DNA of 64,000 nt from Bradyrhizobium paxllaeri (GTDB lineage: Bacteria; Pseudomonadota; Alphaproteobacteria; Rhizobiales; Xanthobacteraceae). The position numbers and the translations under genes were made by a program. The notes under the pieces are model-generated. The model made no database searches. It saw only the letters and a list, made by a program, of their open reading frames with translations, and was not told the origin of the DNA. Positions 34,761 to 43,247 of the stretch are shown piece after piece. Every line of letters begins with the position of its first letter. The stretch's first letter is position 1. The stretch spans positions 1,922,001 to 1,986,000 of the forward strand of contig NZ_CP042968.1 in the NCBI RefSeq assembly GCF_001693515.2. The letters run 5' to 3'.

Positions 34761-35555
34761 ATGAGTAAGCCAAAGCACAAGTGGGATCCCAAGGATCAGG
34801 ACCAGGATCAGGACCAGAAGCAAGACCAGGCACAGGCGCAGGCCAACCTTCAGGCACAACTCCAGGGGCAGGGCCAAGGTCAGGCCCAGGGCCAGGGCCA
34901 GCTCCAGTTTGCCGTGCAGTCGCTGGATTCCAAGAGCGAGAACGACAACGACAACGACAATGATAACGAGAACAAGAACGAGAATTCCAACGAGAACAAG
35001 CTCGACAACAAGCTCGACAACTCGCTCGACAACAAGGTCGATAACGAGGTCGACAACAATATCGAAAACAAGATCGAGAATACCGTCGAGAACAAGGTGG
35101 ACGTCGCCGTCGACGTGAAGGTCGATCTTGAACTCGACACGGACGGGCTCAGCACCCCCGTCATCGATCTCAGCCACTTTACCACGGCCGGCTCGGTGGT
35201 CATGCCCGACGTGGTGAACCAGAAGATGGAAGACGGCAACCAGTTCAATATCGATCAGGTCAACAACCTGGTCGATCAGGATGCCAACACTTCGCAGGCT
35301 TCCTACAATGGCGGCGGCGGCGGATCATGGTGTGATCCGGGCGCAAGCTTCAACATGGAAGCCAAGATCGAGGGCGGCGAGTCCAAGATCGACGCCGGCG
35401 ATATTGGAGCGCGTGCAGACGTCGCCTCGAGCGCCGATGCGGCCATCAACCAGTCGGCCTTCGACCAGAACATCACCCAGGGTGCGAACATCCAGTTCAA
35501 CAGCATCACCATTCAGGCTGCTGGTGTTGATCTGACCGACAGCGATACACTGTAG
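34761..35555 (+). CDS. Gln/Asp/Asn-rich low-complexity protein, likely type I secretion cargo
   Basis: 264 residues, no signal peptide. Segments: basic N-tail (1-11); alternating Asp-Gln then Ala/Gly-Gln run (12-49); alternating Asp-Asn and Glu-Asn run (60-79); eight four-residue repeats [LVI]-[DE]-N-x (81-112, such as LDNKLDNSLDNK); alternating hydrophobic/acidic VDVAVDVKVDLELD; then a folded-looking C-half with GGGGGSWCDPG and a Gln/Asn/Ile-rich end (INQSAFDQNITQG, NIQFNSITIQAAG) closing in LTDSDTL. Very acidic. The absence of a signal peptide, the acidic non-Sec C-terminus and the ABC/HlyD exporter genes downstream make export by type I secretion likely. Function unknown; matrix, adhesin or ice/ion-binding roles are conceivable. 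Confidence 0.7.
   Translation: MSKPKHKWDPKDQDQDQDQKQDQAQAQANLQAQLQGQGQGQAQGQGQLQFAVQSLDSKSENDNDNDNDNENKNENSNENKLDNKLDNSLDNKVDNEVDNNIENKIENTVENKVDVAVDVKVDLELDTDGLSTPVIDLSHFTTAGSVVMPDVVNQKMEDGNQFNIDQVNNLVDQDANTSQASYNGGGGGSWCDPGASFNMEAKIEGGESKIDAGDIGARADVASSADAAINQSAFDQNITQGANIQFNSITIQAAGVDLTDSDTL
34794..34907 (+). repeat. Hexamer-based coding repeat (Gln-rich run)
   Basis: Tandem six-base units of the type GACCAG/GCCCAG/GGCCAG encode Asp-Gln, Ala-Gln and Gly-Gln dipeptides. Confidence 0.75.
35001..35096 (+). repeat. Eight tandem 12-bp coding units
   Basis: Units of the type CTCGACAACAAG encode LDNK, LDNS, LDNK, VDNE, VDNN, IENK, IENT and VENK. Third positions and the hydrophobic residue vary, so the array is diverged rather than recently expanded. 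Confidence 0.8.
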
Positions 35556-35567
35556 TCTTGCGTACGG

Positions 35568-35591
35568 TCCGCGCGGCGTTAGCCGCGCGGA
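35568..35591 (+). terminator. Strong hairpin between cargo gene and repeat-protein gene
   Basis: Perfect 10-bp stem TCCGCGCGGC / GCCGCGCGGA with a GTTA loop, 12 nt after the stop. No T-run follows, so it may attenuate or stabilise mRNA rather than fully terminate, allowing the first gene to be made in excess. Confidence 0.55.
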
Positions 35592-35683
35592 TCATTTGCC
35601 TGAAAATGATTTTCAACACTCGCTGCAGTTGCCGGCGGGCCGTCGTGCGGTCCTGACATTTTACGGCGACACGGGAGGGTCCC

Positions 35684-37618
35684 ATGGCGTCAGCGAATTT
35701 TGTCGAAATAATTTCCCATTTTGCAGGATACTTGCGGATCTTCAACGACATCGCCCGCGACCGTGCCCACTACGATGAAACGCTCGCTCCCCGTCCGTCC
35801 GACGACTACGCGACCCCGCGACCGAATTACGACCATCGCTTCGCTCCTGACGACATGGACAGCGAGGCGCTCCGGGTGCCGGAACCGATGCTGGATGATC
35901 CGATCCATCTCGTCCGAGGCCGCCCGCTCAAGCTGCTCCACGGGCCGCAGGATTCCGATTTCGATTTCCTTCCGACTTCGCCGAAACCGAACATCCCGCT
36001 GCCGAAACCTGCCGGCGGCGGGGGCGGTGGCGGCGGCGATTATCAGATCAGGGTGAAATACCAGGATGGCGGTCAGCAGACCCAGCTCACGATCCATCAG
36101 TACAACGTCATGGAGGACGACGACGCCAATCTGCCGGCTGACGTCCTTGGCGTCGTCAGCCCGCTGATGGCGCAGCTCAGCAGCGATGCGATGGCCACCA
36201 TCGAGCAGTTGGCGGCCGATGCCAATGCGGAGATTCCCACGGACTGGCTGATGCCGCAGAACGATGCCGGCGCGACAGAGTTCCTGAAAGCTCATGACGC
36301 CGCATGGGTCGGTCGCGACGGTACGCCGGACGAGCACTCGGTGCCGACGGGATATTATGTCAATGGCGAGTTGCAGGAACGACCGACAGAGCCGACGCCG
36401 ACGAACGAACCGGAGCCACTGCCGGACACCGGCGACGGGATCGGCCAATGGGCGACATTAGGCGGTAACTTCAGCATCAACGCGTCGCTGATTGTCGATC
36501 TTGGCGAGGGGGTCCGCACCATGGTGGTGATGGGCGATTACTTCAAGACCGATGCCATCTTCCAGACCAATACGACCGTTGACAATGACGAGATCAGCCT
36601 ATCGGGCGGGCACGGCTCGCCTTCGGTGAGCAATGGGGAGAATGTCGCAACCAACATTGCCGACTTTATCCAGAAACCCAGTATCTACGCCGGCTTCGTG
36701 GCGCAGGTGGCTGGCCCGAACTGGATCATCGACGTCGTCGATGGCGACTATTACAGCGTTCACGCGGTGGCGCAGGTCAACTACCTCTCCGACAACGATG
36801 TGGGAACGCAGGTCAGCGGCAGTTCCCATTACAACCTCGTCGGCGGTCACAATCATCAAGGTAATCTGTCCCTGGTCCTCGATGGCAGCATTCACTACGA
36901 CCTGATCATCATCAACGGCAGCTATCACGGGCTGAATGTAATCTTTCAGAACAATATCCTGCTGAACAACGACAAGATCGTGATGGCGGCCGACGGCTCA
37001 GATCCGTCTCAATCGGTGAGTTCAGGCGCCAACAAACTGCTGAACGAAGCAGCCATCGAAAATTACGGCGGCGATACTTTCGGCGAATTGCCGCCGAACT
37101 ACGAGTTGATCCAGGGCCTGCTGGCCGCCGGCATGACATCGATCGACCCCGAGTTGGGCAGCGCCCTGGCCGGCAATGGCGGCGGCACCCTCAAGATCCT
37201 CTATATCACCGGAGACTATTACGACATCAACGCGGTTTGGCAGACCAACGTCACTTCCGATGTCAATGTGATGTATCAACTGCAAAACCAGCCGGCGCCC
37301 GATCTGATGGCGCTTGATCCCGATGGGGCTGTGACGCAGTCGGTCAGTACCGGAAACAACGAACTGGCCAACGACGCCGCGATTGTCGACGTCAATCCCG
37401 ACGTCACATACGTCAACGGTCAGGTCTATACAGATTCCATTCTGGTACAGGCCAATCTGCTGCCGTCAGCCCCGGACGACGCCGTCAACGCCGACACCAA
37501 TGCGCTCGTGACCGAGCTCATTGCCTTCGTCGGCGATGCTCAGGACACGACGTCCCCGCCGCCGGCTGTGGTTGCCAATACGGTTCAGGCGGATCCGATG
37601 GCGAGCATGCTGCATTAG
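35684..37618 (+). CDS. Large acidic repeat protein of the type I secretion locus
   Basis: 644 residues, start fixed by GGGAGGG; no signal peptide. N-terminal about 110 residues are Pro/Asp-rich, then a poly-Gly linker (about 111-118) and an acidic region. From about residue 262 a motif recurs five times: VMGDYFKTDAIFQTN (282), VDGDYYSVHAVAQVN (352), INGSYHGLNVIFQNN (410), ITGDYYDINAVWQTN (508) and a degenerate VNGQVYTDSILVQAN (577). A second motif of the type SQSVSSGANKLLNEAA occurs three times between them (about 314, 444, 553). Asp/Asn-rich beta-repeats fit a secreted surface protein. No classic RTX nonapeptides. Function unknown. Confidence 0.65.
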   Translation: MASANFVEIISHFAGYLRIFNDIARDRAHYDETLAPRPSDDYATPRPNYDHRFAPDDMDSEALRVPEPMLDDPIHLVRGRPLKLLHGPQDSDFDFLPTSPKPNIPLPKPAGGGGGGGGDYQIRVKYQDGGQQTQLTIHQYNVMEDDDANLPADVLGVVSPLMAQLSSDAMATIEQLAADANAEIPTDWLMPQNDAGATEFLKAHDAAWVGRDGTPDEHSVPTGYYVNGELQERPTEPTPTNEPEPLPDTGDGIGQWATLGGNFSINASLIVDLGEGVRTMVVMGDYFKTDAIFQTNTTVDNDEISLSGGHGSPSVSNGENVATNIADFIQKPSIYAGFVAQVAGPNWIIDVVDGDYYSVHAVAQVNYLSDNDVGTQVSGSSHYNLVGGHNHQGNLSLVLDGSIHYDLIIINGSYHGLNVIFQNNILLNNDKIVMAADGSDPSQSVSSGANKLLNEAAIENYGGDTFGELPPNYELIQGLLAAGMTSIDPELGSALAGNGGGTLKILYITGDYYDINAVWQTNVTSDVNVMYQLQNQPAPDLMALDPDGAVTQSVSTGNNELANDAAIVDVNPDVTYVNGQVYTDSILVQANLLPSAPDDAVNADTNALVTELIAFVGDAQDTTSPPPAVVANTVQADPMASMLH

Positions 37619-37667
37619 CGGCAACGGCAGAATGCTTTGTTTATTGCAGTCGTAGGAGAGTTTCCAA

Positions 37668-39797
37668 ATGTGGGGCTGGGATGATCGTCCAGGCAGTGCC
37701 GGGAGTTCGCGGCTGATTCAGTATGACGAAACAAGAACGCATACGGCGAAGATCATTCCGCTTCGCCCGTGGTTTGATCCGCCACGCCCGCAGCCCGAAG
37801 AGCCGCCCATCGCATTTGCCGACGAAAAGGAACCTGCGAAGGAGACCCCTCCGGCAGTAGCCAAAACCGCCGAGCCGCCATCAGTCGAGCCATCGCTGCG
37901 CGAGGAAGCCAAGACGGAAGCCAAGACTCCGGCGCCGGGATCCACCGTCGTGATCGAGCAGAGGGGGCCGGCGCCTCCGCTTCATCATGGCGGGGACAAG
38001 GACGGCGGCGGCTCCTCCGGGGGTGGTGGCGGTGGAGGCGGTGGCGGCAAGCCGCCCCTGCACAAGCGTTCGAACGACTATGAATTTCGCGATGTGCTCG
38101 GCAGGGGCCTGGCCAACGCCCGCCGCAATCTGGTGACCGTCGGGTTGTTCTCGGTTGCGGTCAACCTGCTGGTGCTGGCGATACCGATCTATTTGTTCAA
38201 CATGTCCGATCGCGTGCTGACCAGCCGCAGCACGGATACGCTGGTGATGCTGACGATCATCGTGGTCATCGCGATCGGCGCCCATGTGCTGATGGACATG
38301 ATGCGACGCATCATCCTGATGCGGGTCGCGGTCGAGACCGAGGCCCGACTGGGTGGGCCCGTCCTGAGCGCCGCCGCCAAAGCGGCACAGAGCGGATCCA
38401 GCCGCGAATTCCAGACATTGGCGGACCTTCAGCACCTGCGCGCGTTCATTACCGGACCAGTATTGCTGACGATGTTCGATACGCCGGTGTCGCCGGTCTA
38501 CTTCGCGGTTGTGTTCCTGATCCATCCCCACCTCGGCTTCATTGTGCTGGGGTCGGGCGTCGCGCTGATCATGGTGGCGCTCCTGAACCAGCGGGTTACG
38601 GCGATTCCGTTCAACCAGGCCAACAATTACGGCGCCAGGGCAAACCTGCAGGCGGAGTCTATGGCCCGCAACGCCCAGGTCATCAATGCGATGGGCATGA
38701 TTCCGGAAGGCGTCCAGGTATGGGGCCGCGAAACCGTGGAGTCCCTGAAGGCGCAGGTGATCGGGCAGGACCGCAACATCCTGTTTACGGGGGTGTCGAA
38801 GTTCCTGCGGCTCTGCACCCAGATCGCGATCCTGGGCTGGGGCGCGTGGCTGGCGCTGGAAAGCCAGATCACCAGCGGCATGGTCATTGCTGCCTCCATC
38901 GTCGCGAGCCGCGCGCTGGCGCCGCTGGAAGGCACCATCGAAGGCTGGCGCAACTTCGTGCAGGCGCGATCCGCCTATGCCCGCGTCAAGTCGCTGTTGT
39001 TGAACTCGCCGCTCAACCTGGAGCGGCTGCGGCTGCCGCGTCCCGCCGGATATCTCAACGTCGAGCGCATTCTCTATGTGCCGCCGCCCAACAAGAAGGT
39101 GATCCTGAACGGAATCAGCTTTCAATTGAAGCCGGGGGAATCGCTCGCCGTCGTCGGAGACTCCGGTACCGGAAAAACCATGCTGGCGCGCATGCTCGTC
39201 GGGTCCATCATCCCGACCGCGGGCAGCGTGAGGCTCGACATGATGGACCTGCGCAACTGGGATCCACGCCAGTTCGGCGAGAGCGTCGGCTACCTGCCGC
39301 AGGATGTGCAATTATTCCCGGCCACCATCAAGGCCAATATCGGCCGGATGCGCGAGGATGCCCGCGACGAGGACGTCTTCGACGCTGCCGAGACCGCCGA
39401 TGTGCATGAGATGATCTCGAGCTTCGCCCAGGGTTACGAGACCATCGTCGGGATGGATGGAAGTCCGCTGTCGGGCGGCCAACGGCAACGGATCGGATTG
39501 GCCCGCGCGTTCTACGGCAATCCGCGCCTGATCGTGCTCGACGAGCCCAACTCGAACCTGGACGCCAATGGCGAGCGGGCGCTCGCCAAGGCGCTGGTGC
39601 GCGCCAAGGAAAAACAGATCACGGTGGTAACGATCACCCAGCGCGCGGCCCTGCTGATGAGCGTCGACAAGATCATGATCCTGCACCAGGGCGCGGTGCA
39701 GGCTTTCGGCAGCCGCGACGAGATCATTCCGATGATTGCCGGACGCAAGCCGAACAATACCCCGATGGGGCCGGATATTCCGCCTTCGCTGAATTGA
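37668..39797 (+). CDS. Type I secretion ABC transporter (PrtD-like permease/ATPase) with long disordered N-terminus
   Basis: 709 residues. The first about 135 are Pro/Glu/Lys-rich and end in a run of glycines, absent from ordinary PrtD proteins. The six-helix permease follows ([51 protein letters not shown]), then the ATPase: Walker [22 protein letters not shown], signature LSGGQRQR, Walker [13 protein letters not shown]. No C39 peptidase domain, so the cargo is not processed at Gly-Gly. It is expected to form the inner-membrane channel with the HlyD protein that overlaps downstream. The TolC partner is not in the window. Confidence 0.88.
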   Translation: MWGWDDRPGSAGSSRLIQYDETRTHTAKIIPLRPWFDPPRPQPEEPPIAFADEKEPAKETPPAVAKTAEPPSVEPSLREEAKTEAKTPAPGSTVVIEQRGPAPPLHHGGDKDGGGSSGGGGGGGGGGKPPLHKRSNDYEFRDVLGRGLANARRNLVTVGLFSVAVNLLVLAIPIYLFNMSDRVLTSRSTDTLVMLTIIVVIAIGAHVLMDMMRRIILMRVAVETEARLGGPVLSAAAKAAQSGSSREFQTLADLQHLRAFITGPVLLTMFDTPVSPVYFAVVFLIHPHLGFIVLGSGVALIMVALLNQRVTAIPFNQANNYGARANLQAESMARNAQVINAMGMIPEGVQVWGRETVESLKAQVIGQDRNILFTGVSKFLRLCTQIAILGWGAWLALESQITSGMVIAASIVASRALAPLEGTIEGWRNFVQARSAYARVKSLLLNSPLNLERLRLPRPAGYLNVERILYVPPPNKKVILNGISFQLKPGESLAVVGDSGTGKTMLARMLVGSIIPTAGSVRLDMMDLRNWDPRQFGESVGYLPQDVQLFPATIKANIGRMREDARDEDVFDAAETADVHEMISSFAQGYETIVGMDGSPLSGGQRQRIGLARAFYGNPRLIVLDEPNSNLDANGERALAKALVRAKEKQITVVTITQRAALLMSVDKIMILHQGAVQAFGSRDEIIPMIAGRKPNNTPMGPDIPPSLN

Positions 39798-39835
39798 GGG
39801 GCGTCGGTCGGGCTTTACAGGAACGAGGTTGCGCG

Positions 39836-41200
39836 ATGGCCAACAGGAAAATTGCGGACCGCTCCGCGGAATCAGAAGGCACCTGGTACGATTCGCTGCC
39901 GCGATCGACCAAGCTGCCGACCGCTGCGGGGGCGCTGATAATGGCGGTGGTGCTGATGGGATTCGGTGTCTGGGGCAACATGGCGCCGATCGCCGGCGCC
40001 GTGGTCGCCTCCGGCGTATTCGTGGTGACCGGACAGAACAAGATCATCCAGCATCTCGAGGGCGGCATGATCCGCCAAATCTACGTGCGCGAAGGCGACA
40101 CGGTAGAAGCCGGACAAACCTTGCTCGAGCTCGACGACACTGCGGCGCGCGCGGAGTTGCAGCGCCTGTTCTTGCGTCGCATCAGGCTGACGGCGATGGA
40201 TGCCAGGCTGACTGCCGAGATGAAGGAGGATCCGGAAATCAAGTTTCCTGCCGAAGTCGGCAGTTGGCTGGCGAGTTCGCCCGAGGTGAAGGAAATCGTG
40301 GACAGCCAGCAGATGACGTTTACAGCGCGGCGAAACAATCTCAGCAGCGACATCAAGAGCATCCAGGAGAGCATCAACGCCCTGGAGGAGAGAATCCGGG
40401 GATCTCGGGTGCAGCTCGAGGCAGTCCATCGCCAGATCGTTCTGCTCGACGAGGAAATCGCGACCAAGGACAAGCTGGTGCAGGCCGGGCTGGTACGCAA
40501 ACCGGAATTGATGGTGCTGCAGCGTTCCAAGGCCAATCTGGAAGGCGAAGTCGGTCGCATCATGGGCGACATCGGCGATGCCAAGGAACGCATCGCGCGC
40601 GCGCTCGAGCAGATCAATGGCGTGCGCAAGACCGCGATCAAGACTGCGGTCGAGCAGATGCATGAGATCCGCGGCGAACTGGCCGACGTCCGCGAGCGGA
40701 TGCTGAGCGCCAAGGGCGTACTCGATCGTGTCCGGGTCACGGCGCCGGTCAGCGGCGTCGTGGTGAAGCTGCGCTATCACACCCGGGGCGGGGTGGTCGA
40801 GGCCGGCAAGAACATCATGGAGCTGTTGCCGTTGAAGGACGAACTCATCATCGAGGCGCGATTGCGGCCGCAGGACATCGACCACGTCAAGCACGGGCAA
40901 ACCGCGATGGTGCGGTTGACGGCGCTGAACCAGCGCATCACGCCGATGGTCTCCGGAGATGTCGTGTACCTGTCGGCCGATACGCTTGCGGATGAAAAGA
41001 AGTCCCAACAGGTCGGGCCCACCGACATCTATCTCGTCCGCGTCAAGCTCAACGGCGAGGAGAGCAGAAACGTTCCGAATTTCAGTCCGACGCCCGGCAT
41101 GCCGGCCGAGGTCTACATCAAGACGTCGGAACGAACCTTCTTCCAGTACATCGTCAGGCCGATCCACGACAGCATGACGCGTGCATTCCGGGAGCGCTAG
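39836..41200 (+). CDS. Type I secretion membrane-fusion protein (HlyD/PrtE family)
   Basis: 454 residues from the ATG at 39836; an upstream TTG at 39794 would overlap the transporter stop and is less likely. Short cytosolic tail, one helix ([20 protein letters not shown]), lipoyl half [20 protein letters not shown], long coiled coil (about 115-300), second half [18 protein letters not shown] and the HlyD family signature region [18 protein letters not shown], ending [20 protein letters not shown]. Links the ABC exporter to an outer-membrane channel. Typical length for PrtE-like proteins. Confidence 0.88.
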   Translation: MANRKIADRSAESEGTWYDSLPRSTKLPTAAGALIMAVVLMGFGVWGNMAPIAGAVVASGVFVVTGQNKIIQHLEGGMIRQIYVREGDTVEAGQTLLELDDTAARAELQRLFLRRIRLTAMDARLTAEMKEDPEIKFPAEVGSWLASSPEVKEIVDSQQMTFTARRNNLSSDIKSIQESINALEERIRGSRVQLEAVHRQIVLLDEEIATKDKLVQAGLVRKPELMVLQRSKANLEGEVGRIMGDIGDAKERIARALEQINGVRKTAIKTAVEQMHEIRGELADVRERMLSAKGVLDRVRVTAPVSGVVVKLRYHTRGGVVEAGKNIMELLPLKDELIIEARLRPQDIDHVKHGQTAMVRLTALNQRITPMVSGDVVYLSADTLADEKKSQQVGPTDIYLVRVKLNGEESRNVPNFSPTPGMPAEVYIKTSERTFFQYIVRPIHDSMTRAFRER

Positions 41201-41247
41201 TCATCGCGTAAGCAAGCATACAAGCACATTGGAAAGGGGCATCCGCC

Positions 41248-42807
41248 GTGCATATCGACATCATCGAAGACCTGCCGTCACTGGCCAAGCTCGAGGACAA
41301 CTGGAACACCGTCTACGACGAGGATCCCGAGGCCCAGATATTCCTGTCGTGGAAGTGGCTGCACGGCTGGCTTTCCTGCATCCACGGGCCGTGGTTCATT
41401 CTTGCTGCAAAGGCCGGCAAGGCCGCCGACCTGCCTTATGTTGCATTCTTTCCGTTGCGGCTGCAGACCACGATCGAGGACGCCGACATCATCCACGACA
41501 TGAGGATGGCAGGCAGTTTCGGCGCCGACTACACCGGCATCGTCTGCAGGCCAGAGATGGAGAACAAAGTCCTTCCCGCCTTTGCCCGCTACGTCAGGCA
41601 CATGAACTGGGCGCGCTTGAATCTCGACAATTTGCGAATGTCGGAGCGGCGGGTGCGGCTGCTGCTGGCGTGCTTCCCGAAAGCCGGTTTTCGTTATAGC
41701 GAGGCCAACGCGGTCAACAAGGTCGACGGGATCGATAACAGCCTCTGCCCCTATGTGACGCTGCCCGGGGACTGGAATGCCTACCTCGACACGCTGAGCA
41801 CTAACACAAGGCAGAAGATTCGGCGGCTGCTGAAGCAGGTCGACGAGCCGGGCGAATATTGGATATCGGTCTCCACATCAGAAACTTTCGAGCAGGACCT
41901 CAAGACCTTGCTGGGGTTCTGGGAGACAAAGTGGCGTCCCCGCAAGGGGGACCGCACCGACAGCCTCGTGCGCTCGAACGGCGCGATGCTGACGCGTAGT
42001 TTCCAATCCGGTCTGGTGTACCTGCCGACGTTCTGGCATGGCGAGCGTGCCGTCGCGGCGTTGGCCACGCTGGTGGATCCGCGCAAGCGGACGTTCTCAT
42101 TCTACATGACCGGACGTGACGAGACGTTCGAGGGACCGCCTGCGGGAGTGATCCTGCATGCCTTCAGCATTCGCCACGCCATCGCGAACGGCTTTAGCGA
42201 ATACGACTTCCTGCGCGGCAACGAGCCCTACAAATATTCGTATGGCTGCGTCGAGCGCAAGATCCGCAACACGATCGTGGAGACCAGGGACGGCAGGAAT
42301 CTTCGCACCGGCATCGATCCGCGGAGCATTCCGGACGTGTTGCAGAAGGCCACTGAGCTGCACAAAAAGGGGAAAATCGCCGAAGCCGAGATGGGCTACC
42401 GCCGGATTTTGGGCGCGCAGCCGAAACACGCCGACGCGTTGCACCGGCTGGGCCAGTTGTTGGTGGCGAAGGCTGATTTTGTCGCGGCCAAGCGGGTGTT
42501 CCGCACCTTGACCGCGGTTCGCCCCGGCGCCGCCAAGGCGTGGCAGTGCCTGGGCCAGGTCTGCGAAAGCCTCGGTGAGCATGAGCAGGCGCTGCGTCAG
42601 CATCTCGAGTTCATGCGGTTGCAGCCGGATTCGCCCGACGGGTTTGTCGCGGTCGCCAGGTGCATGGCGAAGCTCGGGCGAATTGCGGAAATCAATGCCG
42701 CGCTGTTGGCTGCAATCGAACCGGCGAGCGGACCGTCGGTGAGGAAGTGGCGCGATTGGCGAAGCATACCGGATCGGCAGGCCTCGGACCGTTCGATCTC
42801 GGCGTAG
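41248..42807 (+). CDS. GNAT/CelD-BcsL-like acyltransferase fused to TPR repeats
   Basis: 519 residues from GTG preceded by GGAAAGGGG. Residues about 1-350 are the double-GNAT fold of the CelD/BcsL family (FLSWKWLHGWLSC, LPYVAFFPLRLQ, YVTLPGDWNAYLDTLSTNTR, KTLLGFWETKW, YDFLRGNEPYKYSYGC). Residues about 360-490 hold TPR units (ELHKKGKIAEAEMGYRRILG, HADALHRLGQLLVAKADFVA, AKAWQCLGQVCESLGEHEQA). CelD-like proteins acylate polysaccharides or peptides. Position as last gene of the secretion locus suggests it modifies the cargo, with the TPRs as docking surface; that is inference. Confidence 0.72.
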   Translation: MHIDIIEDLPSLAKLEDNWNTVYDEDPEAQIFLSWKWLHGWLSCIHGPWFILAAKAGKAADLPYVAFFPLRLQTTIEDADIIHDMRMAGSFGADYTGIVCRPEMENKVLPAFARYVRHMNWARLNLDNLRMSERRVRLLLACFPKAGFRYSEANAVNKVDGIDNSLCPYVTLPGDWNAYLDTLSTNTRQKIRRLLKQVDEPGEYWISVSTSETFEQDLKTLLGFWETKWRPRKGDRTDSLVRSNGAMLTRSFQSGLVYLPTFWHGERAVAALATLVDPRKRTFSFYMTGRDETFEGPPAGVILHAFSIRHAIANGFSEYDFLRGNEPYKYSYGCVERKIRNTIVETRDGRNLRTGIDPRSIPDVLQKATELHKKGKIAEAEMGYRRILGAQPKHADALHRLGQLLVAKADFVAAKRVFRTLTAVRPGAAKAWQCLGQVCESLGEHEQALRQHLEFMRLQPDSPDGFVAVARCMAKLGRIAEINAALLAAIEPASGPSVRKWRDWRSIPDRQASDRSISA

Positions 42808-42817
42808 GGCGGGATAG

Positions 42818-43168
42818 ATGAATTCCGCAAAAGCGCGTGGTCCCAGAACCGGACCCCGTAAAGGGGCACCCGATCAACAGCCTGCGCTGCCTGCAGGGAC
42901 CCGTGTCAGGACGAGCGCACTCGGAGCGATGCGATGCCCAAATCTCGCCGGCCGGGAAGCGGTTGTGATCGGCTCGGGTCGTTATCGCAGCACCATCCGC
43001 GTCATGTTCGACGGTTTCAAGTCGCCGACATCGCTGCATAGCAGCTACATCGAACCCGTGGTGGAGGAAGAAGGTTCTTCCGCCCAGGCCAGCGCGGTAC
43101 GCCCGGGCGCCGGCTCTACCCGACAGGGAGAAGCCGGCGTCCACGTGCGGGGCAGGCGATTTCATTGA
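42818..43168 (+). CDS. Small conserved basic protein (beta-barrel, KOW/SH3-like)
   Basis: 116 residues. Core PAGTRVRTSALGAMRCPNLAG REAVVIGSG followed by STIRVMFDGFKSPTSLHSSYI is a compact beta-fold found in many short Bradyrhizobium proteins; it resembles an SH3/KOW-type barrel. The N- and C-terminal tails are Arg/Pro/Gly-rich and probably disordered. No known function. It starts 10 nt after the acyltransferase stop and may share its transcript, but it is followed by a separate EcfG promoter. Confidence 0.55.
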   Translation: MNSAKARGPRTGPRKGAPDQQPALPAGTRVRTSALGAMRCPNLAGREAVVIGSGRYRSTIRVMFDGFKSPTSLHSSYIEPVVEEEGSSAQASAVRPGAGSTRQGEAGVHVRGRRFH

Positions 43169-43203
43169 AGCCCGAAGGGGGAGGCGCCAGGTTCCGTCCG
43201 GCT

Positions 43204-43228
43204 GGAACTCTCCTGCCCGCAAACCGTT
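43204..43228 (+). promoter_or_regulatory. EcfG (general stress sigma factor) promoter
   Basis: GGAAC (43204-43208), 16-bp spacer, CGTT (43225-43228): exact match to the alphaproteobacterial EcfG layout. Because transcription would start a few bases later, translation of the phospholipase D gene must begin downstream of about 43235. Confidence 0.75.
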
Positions 43229-43247
43229 GATTTGCCGGCGGGCGAGT

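Noticed and set aside
35001..35096. CRISPR-like array
   Set aside because: The 12-bp units have no spacers and lie in a continuous reading frame.
34761..35555. RTX calcium-binding protein
   Set aside because: Despite Asp/Asn richness there is no GGxGxDxUx nonapeptide, so the RTX label is not supported.
37881..39311. 476-residue minus-strand frame opposite the ABC exporter
   Set aside because: No motifs; Walker and signature motifs are on the plus strand.
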